This document shows positions 32,822-45,692 of a DNA stretch of 64,000 nucleotides, in pieces. The stretch covers positions 3,011,530-3,075,529 of the forward strand of contig NC_052401.1 of assembly GCF_009389715.1 (NCBI RefSeq). Direction: 5' to 3'. Source of the stretch: Phoenix dactylifera (lineage: Eukaryota > Streptophyta > Magnoliopsida > Arecales > Arecaceae). Every line of letters begins with the position of its first letter. Within the stretch, counting starts at the first letter, position 1. The notes beneath the pieces are model-generated. The model had not been told where the DNA came from and made no database searches. It saw nothing but the letters and a program-made list of their open reading frames with translations. A program made the position numbers and the translations under genes.

Positions 32822-34720
32822 TTTTTTTGCTAAAATAGATAATTCATACATTCTAGTACGGATACATCTAAAAAGGTCGGAAAACAACAAGTCTCGGAGT
32901 ACTCTAGGTAATTTCCTCTCTCCAACCTATAGAGCACCTCCGGAGTGACTAGCCACATACAAGGTCACCTAGTCCACGGCCTCGTTAGCCTCTCTGAATA
33001 CATGCTTGGCCTAGAAGGCCACACCGCCGCTAATTAGAGCCCAGATGTCCCGAAGCAAGAGGTGGCACTCTCCCACATTGTCAGTGCCACACTGGATCCA
33101 GCTAATCATCGTAGCAGAATTGCTCGCAAGCATAATTGCACTAGCCCACAATACATGCCGAGCATGACCCAAGTCGGCCCATGCCACCCTCAGCTCGGTC
33201 TCTGGAACTAAGATGTTGAAGATCTGGCAACCTCCAACAACCACCATCCTAAAATCCGGGTCTCTGATGACGAAGCCAGCAACTCCCATCCTACCACCAT
33301 CTAGCGTGCATCCATCGAAGTTGACCTTGAGAAAACTTAGGGGTGGGGACTCTTTGGTGAAAAACACCATCCGAGGCACCACATGAGCAAAGGAAGAGCC
33401 CTAGGTGCCCCGAGCTATCAAAGATCCATACGACGGGTCTACATGAGTAATCTTTGCTACCTATACCCGGGCACGCTCTACAACAAATCTTAATGAAGGG
33501 CTACTCTAGCCAAAGGTCCAGGCATTAATGGCCAACCAGATCTAGTAAGCAGTATAAGTTGCCTTAACAGCCACCTGTCACGTCTGGGGTGGCACCGGCC
33601 CATCGACGAATTGCCTGCAAGAAGGAACCGAGGTGGCTCCATATATCCGATGGGATCTTGATGAGCCTCCAGACCCTCCTAGCTCACTCACACTAGAGCA
33701 AAGCATGGTCCATGGTCTCATCCACTTGGCAGTTAGAGCACTGGGGTTGGATGCCCAGTCCCTTCCTACTCAGCACCAATCTCGTCGGCAACCGATCCTA
33801 GGCCACCTTCCACAAAAATAATGCCACCCTCGAGGGAAGACCAAACCGAGCAGCAATGCTCACTTTGGAAGATGTGGTAGATGCCTCCCACTTTAACATT
33901 GGGTCTACAGGACATACACCAAATCTTCACATATGGACTAGCACACCCTAGAGCCGAAAGCGACCAGACTCTCTCTGCGAGATGTTCTCCAAACAATTGA
34001 CCGATCTTGTTCGTATACCACTTCATCCCCTCCAGCCGAAGTAGATCACAAACCCAAAGTTCGTTCATAACCTCGATATTGACCACGGTCGACCGGAGTC
34101 TCATTGGGAGAGAGTCAACCCATGGGTCTTTCACCATATTCATACTCCGCCCATCGTCGATCAGCCATATGGAGTTTACCAAGGCAGTGGACACATACTT
34201 GCAAATCTCCCACCACAGATAGGAGCACCTCCGGCTGCTTAGAGCCACCTCACCAGTCCACACCCGACCGTACCGAGCCGTCCTAACCTGAATCTAGAAG
34301 CATTGTGGCTCAAGCACAAGCCCTCACTGTATGCCGAGCAATCAATACCTCTAACAAATGCACCCCATGGCCGCCACCATACAAGCCCTAAAAAAAGTTC
34401 CAAAAGAGCCGCTCAATTCCCGTCAGTACAGTCTTTGCAACAACGATATTTGACATGAGGTAAACTGATATGGAGCTCAAGACCGACCTAAGTAGCGTCA
34501 GCCTGTCTATTATAGACAATAAGGACACCTTCCAGCCGGTTCTGGACACGCTGCACCAACGACATCTCTTTCGCTGCGATGGGGACACCGAGCAAGCGAA
34601 TCTTATCCATCCCGAGACGCATCACGAGACTCACATGACAACTTGGGCACGATGGAAATGTACCATAGGCCCACTGGGCTCCCAAGTGACAGCGAGACTT
34701 GGGTGACAGCGTGAGTCTCA
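32822..34720 (-). mobile_element. decayed LINE (copy B): RT end, zf-RVT and RNase H-like domain
   Basis: On the minus strand, broken frames follow ORF2 order of an L1-type LINE. First come RT C-terminal fragments (about 34640-34388: LGVPIAAKEMSLVQRVQNRL, then GWKVSLLSIIDRLTLLRSV and LMSNIVVAKTVL). The reverse-transcriptase zinc-binding region follows (34263-33766: W....V.DPWVDSLP). Last is the RNase H-like domain (33382-33011: KVNFDGCTLDGGRMGVAGFVIRD). Frameshifts and stops separate the parts. A short T-run at about 32822-32828 may be the poly(A) tail. Related to copy A at 244-755, but longer. The Tat element inserted just past its 3' end. Confidence 0.8.
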
Positions 34721-36440
34721 CCCGTACTCCCTACATCGCCTGCGGCATCCGAGCCCATTACTGTAGCATCGCCAAACCGCACCCTCCTTGCACCGCCAGG
34801 TGAATCAACGGGGGAATCCGTGGGGGGAGCAGCAGCATCATTGGTGGGGGCAGCTGTGCCTCCAGCCATGACAGGCGACCGCTCTACATCATCCTTCCTT
34901 ACTGTGATCGATCGGCAGATACATGTGATGATCCAGAACAAACCAAGGAATGATGGGAACCAGATGGGGATATCTCGTTCGTTCGCCGGGTGGGTATTGC
35001 AGAGTACAAGGAACGTTTCCATCTGTGAACAAGATGCAGGAGATGAGCCAGAAGCGTTCTCTGCTAATCTTTTCTTTCGATGAGTTCACCTTCTCACATC
35101 AATCTATATGGCCGTCGCCGCTTATTCTTCTCCTGCACTCTTTCCGGATATCGGTCTCTTGGAGTTTGTCGTCGCTTTCTTTGTTTCTGGGTGGTCAGGG
35201 TGGTGGAAGAAAGGAGTACTTCATGAGGGAGGGGGGTCAGTTGGGCTTCCTTGCGAGGAGGCATGCCAAGGATATGGGTGTGCTTTCAAAGGCATGCAAA
35301 TGAGGCTTACGTAAAACTAATGGTTGTGAGGGTAGGAAGTAGGAACCTAGGTTTTGAGGGTTGGGCATAGAGGGAGAGAGAAAAGGTTAGGCCTCTAAAT
35401 GTATCGGCCCCCCTGGAGACATGCATTTCCTTTTAGGGATAGAATAAGAAGACCCATCTAAGATAATTTATCTTTATTTAGAGAAGTGGTAAGCAGGACT
35501 CAAACCCAAAATGTCCTCTTAAGAAAAAGAAAGGTGTGACTGTTGCAAATATTACCCTGGTTGATAAGACTACATGTATTCTCAATACCTTATTTTTCAA
35601 CTCGAAATCAAGGTGAGGACACGACTTGAACCTAAAAACTTACCAACTACGTTAACTAGCATTCTCGTTCTCAATACCTACTCATTGTTGAGAATTGGCT
35701 ACTCACCATAATTTATGCCTTTTTCATTGTATAATACTTGCATTTGATATTTCTAGAATGAGCACCAGTTATAATATCATACGCACCATTTCATATATTT
35801 CTAGATATATGATACATATACATATGATACTTGTACATATGATATATATACGTATATTGAAACGCACGTCTCAGCATCAATCTACTTCATATATATATAT
35901 ATATATAATATTTTATTAACATTTAAGCAATCAACATATGTACATGGAACCCTATTGGTAAAACTAAAAGAAAAATATAAAGATGGATATATGGAAATAT
36001 TCAAAGATACTTTTTCCAAGGAGAAAGTATTTGTATATACATTAAAATTGACGTGTAGTAACGTAGCATGGACAAATATATATGCAACAACTTTTTGCAC
36101 CAAATTATATAGCTAAAACATGTTTATCTCCTAGTTATTAGCACTCATGTTTTTCTTATGGTTGATCTTCAATTTGTTTTATAACTCTCTAAATATGAGG
36201 ACGCATAAATGATCTCAAACATTACTTTTCACATGATGAATGGAACGATGACAAGCTATATCCTGAATTAGAAAGATGCTAAAAGTCAAATAGCAAGTGA
36301 TCTACCATGGCAGTCTTCAATTAATAGGAAAGAAAAGAAAAATCCCAACATAAAATTACCTGATACAAAATTACACAATTAATCTCACACTTGTGAAACG
36401 GAACTTGATCTCATTTCGAACCCGAACCCGAACCCAAACC
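34721..36440. other. intergenic; possible LINE 5' debris then AT-rich spacer
   Basis: A minus-strand Ala/Pro/Gly-rich frame at about 34870-34690 could be LINE-derived (ORF1-like), unproven. 35690-36440 is very AT-rich, with an (AT) run at 35889-35907. No gene seen. Confidence 0.3.
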
Positions 36441-36478
36441 CCATCGAGCCCTCATGAGTCCACCGGCCCTGGCTCCAA

Positions 36479-36554
36479 GGCCGTCGAGGCCTCCGCCCTC
36501 ACTTCGATACTACCGAGGCCGTCGAGGCCTCCGCCCTCACTTCGATACTACCGA
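36479..36554 (+). repeat. 38-bp perfect tandem duplication in the E2 leader
   Basis: The unit starting GGCCGTCGAGGCCTCCGCCC is present twice (36479-36516 and 36517-36554), about 50 bp upstream of the E2 start codon, probably within the 5' untranslated region. Confidence 0.9.
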
Positions 36555-36607
36555 GGCGATCGTGGCTCCTGAGACTCCCCCCACCCCCTCCTTGAGGCCA
36601 AGAATCC

Positions 36608-39600
36608 ATGGCGGGCGTCGGCCAGCTCCATCTCGGCACCCCCTTCCTCCCTTCCGCCTCCATCCGCGGGCGGTCCTCTGGCGGCGGGGGATCCCGAAGG
36701 CTGACCACGCGGATTCAGGCCAAGATCCGCGAGATCTTCATGCCGGCGCTGAGCTCGACGATGACCGAGGGAAAGATCGTTTCTTGGGTGAGGGCCGAGG
36801 GCGACAAGCTCTCCAAAGGTGAGAGCGTCGTCGTCGTCGAGTCTGATAAGGCCGACATGGACGTCGAGACATTCTACGATGGATATCTCGCGGCGATCAT
36901 GGTCGAGGAGGGCGACGTCGCCGCAGTCGGCTCCGCTATCGCCCTCCTCGCCGAGACTGAGGACGAGATCCCCCTTGCCAAATCCCAGGCCTCCTCCTCC
37001 TCCTCCCCCGCCGCTTCTCCTCGGGCCGCCGAAACCCCAGTCCCACCATCTCCTTCAGAGACCGCCCCAGAAGCCGTATCCTCTCCTCCGCCTTCTCCGA
37101 AATCCTCCCAGGCCGCTGTTTCTTCTACCCATCCGGCATCTGAGAGCGGGCGCAGGATCGTGGCCACGCCCTATGCGAAGAAGCTCGCCAAGGATCTGAA
37201 GGTGGAGCTGGGATCCGTGGCCGGGAGTGGGCCGATGGGAAGAATTGTGGCCAAGGATGTGGAAGCTGCGGCTGCGGTGGCGGCTGCTGCTGCCCCTGTG
37301 TCGAGTGTTCCACCGAAATCCATCTCCGATTCTGCTGCGGTGAAGGCTCCAGCTTCTCCAGCCATCCAATTGGGCACTGTGGTTCCATTCACCACAATGC
37401 AGGGTGCCGTCAGCAAGAACATGGTGGAGAGCCTCTCGGTGCCTACGTTCCGGGTTGGTTATACCATCACCACGGATGCACTTGATAGCCTCTACAAGAA
37501 AGTGAGGATTCCCCCCCTTTGCTTTGATCAAAGGAGCAATTTTTATGTTAAAATTTGCAGTTTTTCAAGTTTCTGTGATGTGTTGTTGAGATCAGATAAA
37601 GTCGAAAGGAGTGACCATGACTGCACTGCTAGCAAAGGCGACTGCTTTGGCATTGACAAAGCACCCTGTTGTTAATTCCAGCTGTAGGGATGGTAAGAGC
37701 TTCACATACAACAGCAGCATCAACATTGCTGTTGCCGTGGCTATCGATGGAGGGTTGATTACTCCGGTTCTGCAGGATGCTGACAAGGTTATGTTGTTTC
37801 TACTGCTACTAATGTTTATTTATTCTGTGGCTGTTACTGGGAAATCTTTGAATTATGTGTTTCCATAACAAGTGTATATCATGGTTGGTATTTGTAGGTT
37901 GACATCTATTCATTGTCAAGGAAATGGAAGGAGTTGGTTGATAAGGCTCGAGCTAAGCAGCTGCAACCTCATGAGTACAACAATGGTACTCTTTACATCC
38001 CAAGATAATGCATCTAGCATTCAATCATTTTGTAATTGTAATTTCATAATTTTTTCATTGCATAAAGGATTTGTAATTGCGTAGATTTTTAGAAGTGGTC
38101 CTTTAGATTGTTAAATAACTGGAAAAATATCCTTACATATGCAACTTTTCATCCTCGATATTTCTTTTTACTAGAGGTTTAAAAGTATCATTATTGTGCT
38201 TGTGTTAGTCGAGGCATGTTCTATGCAGTTCTGTCTTCACAATGGGCATATATTGTCATAGAATGTTTTACAACTTTATTAATGTTTAATTAAAACATTA
38301 ATAGATGATATGTCCATTGAATGATGAAAACAAACTAGCATTAAATGCTATTATTATTGGTAGAAATCTTGGAGGATAAGGTCCTAAAAATTAATCAGTA
38401 AAACAGAAATAGAATATCTGGAATATAGTTTTGGTGAGAATAGAATAGATGATGCTCCAATCAAGATTGATGGACAAGAGATATTACAAAATTTTTGGTG
38501 TATAGAATTTATAATAGAAAGTCATGGATAGGTAAATGAAAACGTATGTAATAGAAATAAAGCTGGCTAGATGAAATAGAGAGGTGCTTTTGAGGTGTTA
38601 TGTGATCGATGCATAACATGGCAATGTAAAAGGAAACTTTATAGAATAATAATAAGGTTTGCTATGTTGTATGACTTAGAATATTGGGCCATAAAGAGGG
38701 TTCATGAAATAAGTTGGATGTAATGAGAATGTTGAGATGAATCTTCGGTAAAACTAGAAAAGATGGACTCTGGAACTTCTTTTCTTTTCTTGGGTATAGG
38801 AGCTATAGGAGTTGTACCCACACACACAAAGAAAATGTAACTGATTGAGATATGAAGGGAGTGCAGTAAGGAGGAGTATTTTTCATCTTTGTCAATGCTT
38901 TTTGAAGTAGACTGGGAGATTTAAAATAACATAAATGAAAGTTGTCAAAAAGGGTATAGATTAGCCTTGAGATAACTTTAGAAGTCGCCGTAAATGGGAA
39001 TGCTTGGAGAATGTGAATCTTAAAGCTAGCCCCAAATAGTTGAGGCAAGGCTTGATGGTTGTGGTTATATGCATGTTTTGAATCCTTAGAATACATGTTT
39101 GATTCTTCTAAATATATCAAACACTATATATCCCCTTGGATGTTCTGATGTTTCTAGTAAGTATCACAAAATACAATGTACTATGTTATATTTGAAAACT
39201 TCAAGTCACCTGTTTGAATTGCATAAACATATACATATACCTAACTCACGCCAAAAATACATATTATATATGTGTGAAAAACACATACATATATATGTTT
39301 GTAAGCATACATGCGAGTACACATATGTATATGCACTCATATGAGGAACACAGATACATACACATTTTTCTGTGTTTGTACATAATATTTCAAACAACAC
39401 ACTGTAATGTAGAACAATAGAAAACCACATCAGGTCAATGCTTATTCCTTAAGATACAGAGAGTATGTCTTTTTTAGTAAGACAGTGAGGTGTGAATTGT
39501 CTTCAGGGGTCACTACCTTACTACTAAAATAAAGTAATAGGCTTTTTATTTGCTTGCCAAATAAAATACTAGTCAGTGTTTAGAAATAAGAACTCATGCG

Positions 39601-41272
39601 CATAACTATGAGACATAAATCTATTGAGAGAAAGAGAATATTTACTTAAATTTGTCGATCATGCACCCCTGATAGTAATCTATGAGACCTTTAGTTTTAA
39701 AGTATTAGGATGAGAAAGAAAACTAAGACAGCTGCCACTTCAAAGAGAAAGCAACATATTTCCATGTAAGATTTGAGGAAGCTTAGAAGATTCCTCATGT
39801 TTCCAGGTTCAGACTAGTTCAAAGAGAAAGCAACATACTTTTACAACTGATCTTGTTTTATATTGTCGCAGATCACCTTTTGCACTCTTGTAAGATGGTG
39901 AAGGAGAGGGGCAGGGGACAGTTAGATTAAGGAGACTAACATACCTTTTGTTTTCTCCATTGGGGACATGCAGGGTGGGGGAGAGGATGGTAGGGTATAA
40001 CTATAACTAGTGTAGGAATTGAGAGAAGATGAATTTGACAGTAGCTGTACATTGGAGAGAGGAAAAACCAAAGAAGAAAACAAAAAATGGAGGGAAAGAG
40101 AGTATGAAGAAGAAATGAAAAAAGGGGCGGAAGAAGGTAACAGAGGAGCTAGGTGGTGTGTGATTGACATGATGTGGAATATGAAGTCTTGCTGAGTATG
40201 TTTTGCAGTATGAAACCTGGTTTAGAAGTAAAGGACTTTTTATACCTCAAATTACATTTTAATCTACTAATAGGGCAAGAATCAATTCCCTCTCCTGTCA
40301 CAATACACTAAGTACATCATAGAAAAGAGTCATATTCAGGGATTATTCAGTCTTCTTGATTGAAATAGGTCTCCACTGCTGGGCTGAGGTCAATCCTTGA
40401 CGTGCATTGCGATTTTTTATTTCTTTGTTGAAGTACTTGATGTGTACAGCCTATGTAACTCCTTGTAGAATTATCTCTCTCTCAAAATCATATCAAGTTG
40501 AAAAAAAAACATTCTTATTCCTCTTCACTAAAGATATCTAGTATACCTTTAAAAGCCATTTGTTAATTAGTTTCTACTTTCTTTAACCTTTAATTTTAAT
40601 TTTCACAGTTGAGAAGTCTGTAGCTTGAATGTACGGTGGCCCATCTTCTGTTGGGTGGCATTCAAGCTATTATAGTTAACATTGGCAAAGTTGCTTTATC
40701 AAACTGGTAGATCTACTATTGTCATCAATTACTGGAAACTCATTTTTCTATCACTTTATCCTCTTCTTTTGTTCAATCTGCAGGTACATTCACTCTTTCG
40801 AACCTTGGAATGTTTGGTGTTGACCGTTTTGATGCAATTTTGCCTCCTGGAACTGTGAGTGCTAATACTGAATCAATTCCAACTCCGATATTCTTAAACA
40901 AGTGCAGTTAACAATTGATACTAATTCCATATGTCTCACTGTCAATTTTACTCTGAACTGTGATGCAGGGCGCAATCATGGCTGTTGGTGCCTCCCAGCC
41001 ATCTGTTGTTGCCACAAAGGATGGTAGGATTGGTGTGAAGAGTCAGATGCAGGTAATTTCCTACTACTGCACTAACCTTTGCTCAGTGGATCCAGGATCC
41101 TGAAAGTTAGCTTTCAAGCGCCCTAGGTTGGCTTAATTTTCAACCATGGAACTGCAAATTCTTGCAGGTGAATGTAACTGCAGATCACCGGGTAATTTAT
41201 GGAGCGGATCTTGCTGCCTTCTTGCAAACTCTGGCCAAAATTATTGAGGATCCCAAAGAGCTGACATTGTAG
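36608..41272 (+). CDS. LTA2: dihydrolipoyl acetyltransferase, E2 of plastid pyruvate dehydrogenase, 477 aa, six exons
   Basis: Transfers the acetyl group from lipoyl to CoA in the plastid pyruvate dehydrogenase complex, supplying fatty acid synthesis. Exons: 36608-37501, 37596-37787, 37898-37985, 40784-40854, 40969-41052 and 41168-41272. All borders are GT..AG and the phases fit, giving 478 codons with the stop. Residues 1-38 are a Ser/Gly/Arg-rich transit peptide. A single lipoyl domain spans about 39-116, with the lipoylated Lys81 in VESDKADMD. An Ala/Pro/Ser linker follows. The peripheral subunit-binding domain is 184-220 (ATPYAKKLA...GPMGRIVAKD). The catalytic domain runs from about 256 to the end, with ITPVLQDADK and the active-site motif DHRVIYGAD (His450). 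Length and single lipoyl domain match the plastid rather than the mitochondrial form. Intron 4 spans 2.8 kb and contains LINE debris. Confidence 0.95.
38380..39067 (+). mobile_element. RTE-type LINE remnant in E2 intron
   Basis: Broken plus-strand frames give pieces of the RTE reverse-transcriptase C-terminus. These are an IDGQEI segment near 38465, AMLYDLEYWAIKR at about 38660-38700, and a MRMLR..FGKTRKD segment near 38720-38765. The end at about 39025-39065 (AGCCCCAAATAGTTGAGGCA, then GGCTTGATGGTTGTGG) is the typical 3' terminus of plant RTE elements. It is 5'-truncated and full of stops. Confidence 0.7.
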
Positions 41273-41513
41273 TTGCTGCAACAGACTAGATATTCCTTTA
41301 CGGTCTGTTTCTTCTATTAACTGAATTTTGTAAACTTCGTCAGGGAAATAGTTTTACAAGTAGAGCTTCAGGATAGGTGCTTGTTGTAATATGAGCTAGC
41401 TATTTTATGTTCAACCCGGCTCATAGCCTCTTGTAGGTCTTGAGGGAACTGGATCTTCTTTTGATTTGTTGACTGCATAATTCACTCTTGAATCTGTCCC
41501 CTTGCTATTTTCA

Positions 41514-41519
41514 AATAAA
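41514..41519 (+). terminator. LTA2: polyadenylation signal of the E2 gene
   Basis: AATAAA 242 bp after the stop codon, followed by T-rich sequence. Confidence 0.55.
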
Positions 41520-41539
41520 GTTTTTTGCTTTTTGCGAGA

Positions 41540-43540
41540 CAGATTTTGTAAGGTGTGACTGCTATTCTAATAGAAGCTGAGAATGTTTAAGTTCTCACCT
41601 AACTGCACTTATCCGCAACCAGATTCAAGTGGTGAAAGAAAAGAGAATAGTACATTGGCAGGTATAATTGCCATGTCTTCGTTCCATTCAGAACGTCATG
41701 CACTTAGAAAAAGTTTGATCACACATTCAGAATCCCCTCTTGGTGTAGAAGTTTCAGCAGGCTTTTAAGTAAATGCATAGCCTAGAAATCAGGTCACACG
41801 TCACGTCTTAAACAGATCAGTGATGCAGAGGATCCTATTCTGGATTAACAAAAATAAGCCTGGCATTGACCTAGAAACTATCCCTGCATGAACTGTTACG
41901 GTTAAGAGATATTTTAAGGAACCAATGCGCAAGTGTCACAAATACCGGTAGCTTTGGTTGCTCTCGGAAGAACAGCTTTCAATACAGGTCAGGGAAAATT
42001 CAGAAAGCAGTGGTGCTCTATTTTTTGTCTCAGTAATACTGAAAAGATTTGGCACCTGTGCTGTGGATGGTTCTGGAGCCTGAATAATAGCATTGATCCC
42101 TTAGCTACGTTAAAATTTTCCTAGCTTTAAGCAGAAGCAACTGTTCCCTATGCTTTGCGAACTTGATGCTTTCATCTTTTCTTTGGCATATCTTGTGTTC
42201 AAGGTTGGTATATGAATCAAATCTGCTATCAAGTGGGAGTATGGAGGTCTCGGTAAGGTAAAGAAGGATCGTGGGGGCTCTGATACTATGCTAACAAGCC
42301 TAACATCCTATTTAAAAATCCGAGCATTTAGATGGATGGGCCCAAGAGTTTTTTATAGACACTACAACAACCCATAACTTATCCCATATGGGATTGTTAT
42401 TCCTCAGTAATGTGCATCTACAAATAAGATTGCATTGCATGAAGCAGTCCCGAAAATGAAATCTATTGTATAGAGAGGAGATAATTGCCCAAACATCACC
42501 TTACAACAACCCAGTCTGAGAATTTAATAGTAGCTATAAAGATACAGCATTTGGTTCAGGAATTAACCATGCATAAAGCTTGGAATATATTTTATATTTG
42601 CCGAGCAACTTCTAAAATTAGATACAAGTAAGAAAATATTATTCCTATCAAATTAGCTTGATATAAGTTATTTTAAAATGAAAACTATTATAAACTATTT
42701 TTATCATAAAGTTCTAATTTGCGTCTGCCTCCCTTTTCTTTTGTATATCGACAGAAATTTCTTAAGAGTTATTTTAGAAACAATAACCAAAGAAAACAGG
42801 AATAGTTTGAGAAAGAACTACTCCTACAGTTGCAACTACTCCTGCAGTCCTGCTCCCAAACCTTAGCTGCCCAATCCTCCCTTAGCCACTTTATATCTCT
42901 TTTTTAGTCATTCTTTACATATAATTAGCTTTCGATTGCAGCCTAAGTGGGGCACAAATATACGTTTAGCACACTGCTAACCTTTCTTCCGTGAGACCAG
43001 ACGCCATGTTCCTGCATGAGATATGGGCCACTAAAGTGTTAATGCTTAGTTGTAATTCCACCAAACATTTAAAGCAAAGCTACCGAGGAATTAAAGTTCT
43101 TACTCCAAGTTTACAGTGCTGCCTGACCCCTGCTTTCTACTGGAATTCATAAGCACTGAGGTTTGGACCTCATTAAATTAATGGAGTAAACAAGCTTACA
43201 AGACCAAAACATTTAAGCACCCTTTTCCTCCACTACCGGCTGCTCCCTTTTGGGTTGGGTGGATTCACCGGCCAACGGTCACTTCCTTACCCACGGGTCC
43301 CGCCAAAACCAGACGCACTCAAGAAGAGAACAGAGAGAGAGAGAGACTCCAAGCTCCTCAGAGCCTACAAATCTCTCTTTATCAATCACGCGGTGGATGA
43401 GACGTCTCAACCTTGTGAAAAGGATCGCATCGACAACAAATAGACTTTTTGACGCCCACAAGTTAGAGCTAATGATACTCCTCAATAGAGATTCAGTGCA
43501 ATTCCTGAGGAGAACACGGGCTTAGAAGGAGAAGAGAAAC
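41540..43540. other. intergenic, no gene seen
   Basis: AT-rich. 42270-42450 has repeat-like text (GATACTATGCTAACA, CAACCCATAACTTATCCCAT) of a kind often found in plant LTR debris. The leader and promoter of the next gene must lie in 43200-43540. Confidence 0.3.
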
Positions 43541-44014
43541 ATGGATGAATTCAGCTTCCCTGCCGTTCCAGTAGAACAGGAGCCCCTCCGCCAGCTCCCT
43601 TTTCCTCTTTGGTTCATGTCCTCCGCCGCCAACCAAAAGAGCGACCATCATCATCACCGGAGAAGCTTCTCTTCATCTGAAGAGGCTGCAGAGATTGCCG
43701 ACGCACTGGCGATGGCCTCGCCGGCGCTCAGCGAGGATGGCGGCGACCGGTTTCTCACTGATGAAGAGAGGATGGACATGCTCTGGGAGGATTTCAATGA
43801 AGAGCTACGCCGGATGTCATGCGATCGAAAGAGGGATGCAGCGAACGGGGAGGCGAGTTCTAACTCGTCATTGACGAATGGAAGCGAAACGGATTCGAGG
43901 AGTGGCCGCATAATTCACCATACAAGGCCAAGCTTGCTTTTGATGCTGAAGGTATTGAAGAAGCTGTTCTTGATTCAGAAGGCTGGTTCTTCCAAGAGGG
44001 AATCACTTCATTGA
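43541..44014 (+). CDS. small intronless plant protein of unknown function, 157 aa
   Basis: Single frame MDEFSFP... ending KRESLH. An acidic centre, FLTDEERMDMLWEDFNEELRR (about residues 70-90), and a hydrophobic-basic C-terminal stretch, RPSLLLMLKVLKKLFLIQK (about 128-147), are the two conserved marks of a plant-only family that I know only as uncharacterised. Between them lies a Ser/Asn-rich linker, and an HHHH run sits near residue 37. There is no signal peptide; the C-terminal part could be an amphipathic helix. The first ATG in frame is preceded by AGAGAAAC, an adequate plant context. Codon use is GC-leaning as in neighbouring genes. I do not assign a function. Confidence 0.75.
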   Translation: MDEFSFPAVPVEQEPLRQLPFPLWFMSSAANQKSDHHHHRRSFSSSEEAAEIADALAMASPALSEDGGDRFLTDEERMDMLWEDFNEELRRMSCDRKRDAANGEASSNSSLTNGSETDSRSGRIIHHTRPSLLLMLKVLKKLFLIQKAGSSKRESLH

Positions 44015-45690
44015 AGATGATAAGCTCTCATCCTCTAAGAATTCCACTATGGTTTGTAGCTTTCTCTCTCGTCCTTATTCGACGTCAAGCAAGCCATAGG
44101 AGCTGAATCCAGAGGTTAGAAGAAGCATGAGCCACCACAGATCGAGAAAAAATAAAAAATAAAAAAGTTTGTAATCTCTTTGTTCTGGAGGTAAATACTA
44201 TAGAGAGGCAGTCATCATGTTTCCATATAGCTATATATCAATAGCAATAACAAATTTGTAATATAATACAAGCTTCCTCTTCTTTTGCTCCTCCTTGCTT
44301 TTGGTTTGCTAAAATTATAAATTTAGTTGATAATTTGATATCTAACTGCATATTGCCTGCCTTCATTAATGAAATATCCTCTCATCATAAATTAGACACA
44401 CCAAGCATGCAAGAAACTCAGTCGATTTGATTTGTAACTGTTTATTGCTTGGCCTGCCTTCATCAATGGAATGACTTGTATCATGAACTAGACACAGCAA
44501 GCATGCTTGCATTTTAATTCCAGTTGTTGCAAACTTTGGCCTTTCTTCCTGCAACAAGGATGGGAAGAACACATTCAGCCATGGGGTGCTCGCAGTGCAG
44601 CCCTTTTTCTCTGTTCTTGATTCTAAGACAGAGGATTTCTTTGTGTACGACGCTATGAGGACACAGCCATGAGAAGGGCTTCCAACCACCTTACTGATAG
44701 CGGCAGCAAAAATTAGCTGTGTGGTGGTTCTAGATGCTAGGCTGGTCTTGTACCATTCTTGTCCATTTCGATAACATTCTTCATCCATAATAATAAAACT
44801 GGGGGAATTGATGTCTCTGTATATTTAATTGGCTTGTTTATTTGGTAAGCAACATTCGTGCTTACCAGTTGGATGATGAGATCACTCTCATGTAATGGTG
44901 AAATCATGTAAGATGGATGGAAGTAATAGATAGAACCTAGCCTTTAACTTTTTGAATCACTTTCTCCTCCTAAGGAGTGTGGTGATTTGAGGCTCGAGAG
45001 AGACAATATGTGGAGATTTAGGGTGGAAAAATTTGGTATTAGCCAAAGCGGTCCCTCTATGGGGCATGGTGTACCTTTCTTTGTTTGTATAGCTCAATAA
45101 GACTCAATAACAAAAACAAGGGGAAGAGAGAGGGAAAAAAAAAAAGTGTACCTCTTGGCAACAAGAAGTGGTATTTAGTTATAATTCTACTGCTCGTCGA
45201 TCGTAAATCCATCTTCATTGAACCAACAAAATTAGACAGGTAAGTGCGATCCTAAATCATCCTTCATTAACCTGTGGAGCTCCTTTACAAGTCTAGATTG
45301 GTAGGGTCCTTGCTTCCTCCAGATTTAAGAAATAAAATATCTTCAAAAGCATCCCACATTCATCAAGATTGTCTTTGTTCCTCAGCTAACATGGAATTCA
45401 ATCTTATTATTATGGTACCTATTTCACAACATCCAGCCATATATACTATGTACATTCGATCTCCAACTAAAACAATTGATCTCAATTAAATGAAATCTAA
45501 TTACAGACACACTAGAAACCGAGGTGCCTGTTGTTATTGCCGTATTGCACTTCTATTCTACATGAAACATCACAATGACCACATGAGCCCTACTTGAACA
45601 GCTACCATCTTGTTTGGCCATTTTCATGGCGAGAGACCCGAAGATACCAAATAAACAATTTTTTGTGATAAAAGCATGTACAGAATATAT
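44015..45690. other. 3' flank and intergenic spacer
   Basis: 44330-44520 contains a diverged direct duplication (TGCCTTCAT..ATG.AAT..., AGACACA.CAAGCATGC), spaced about 105 bp. The minus-strand frame across it (44366-44788) is not recognised. Confidence 0.35.
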
Positions 45691-45692
45691 AC

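Noticed and set aside
44366..44788. 140-codon minus-strand frame
   Set aside because: Crosses a local non-coding duplication and the peptide resembles nothing I know; no splice or start support.
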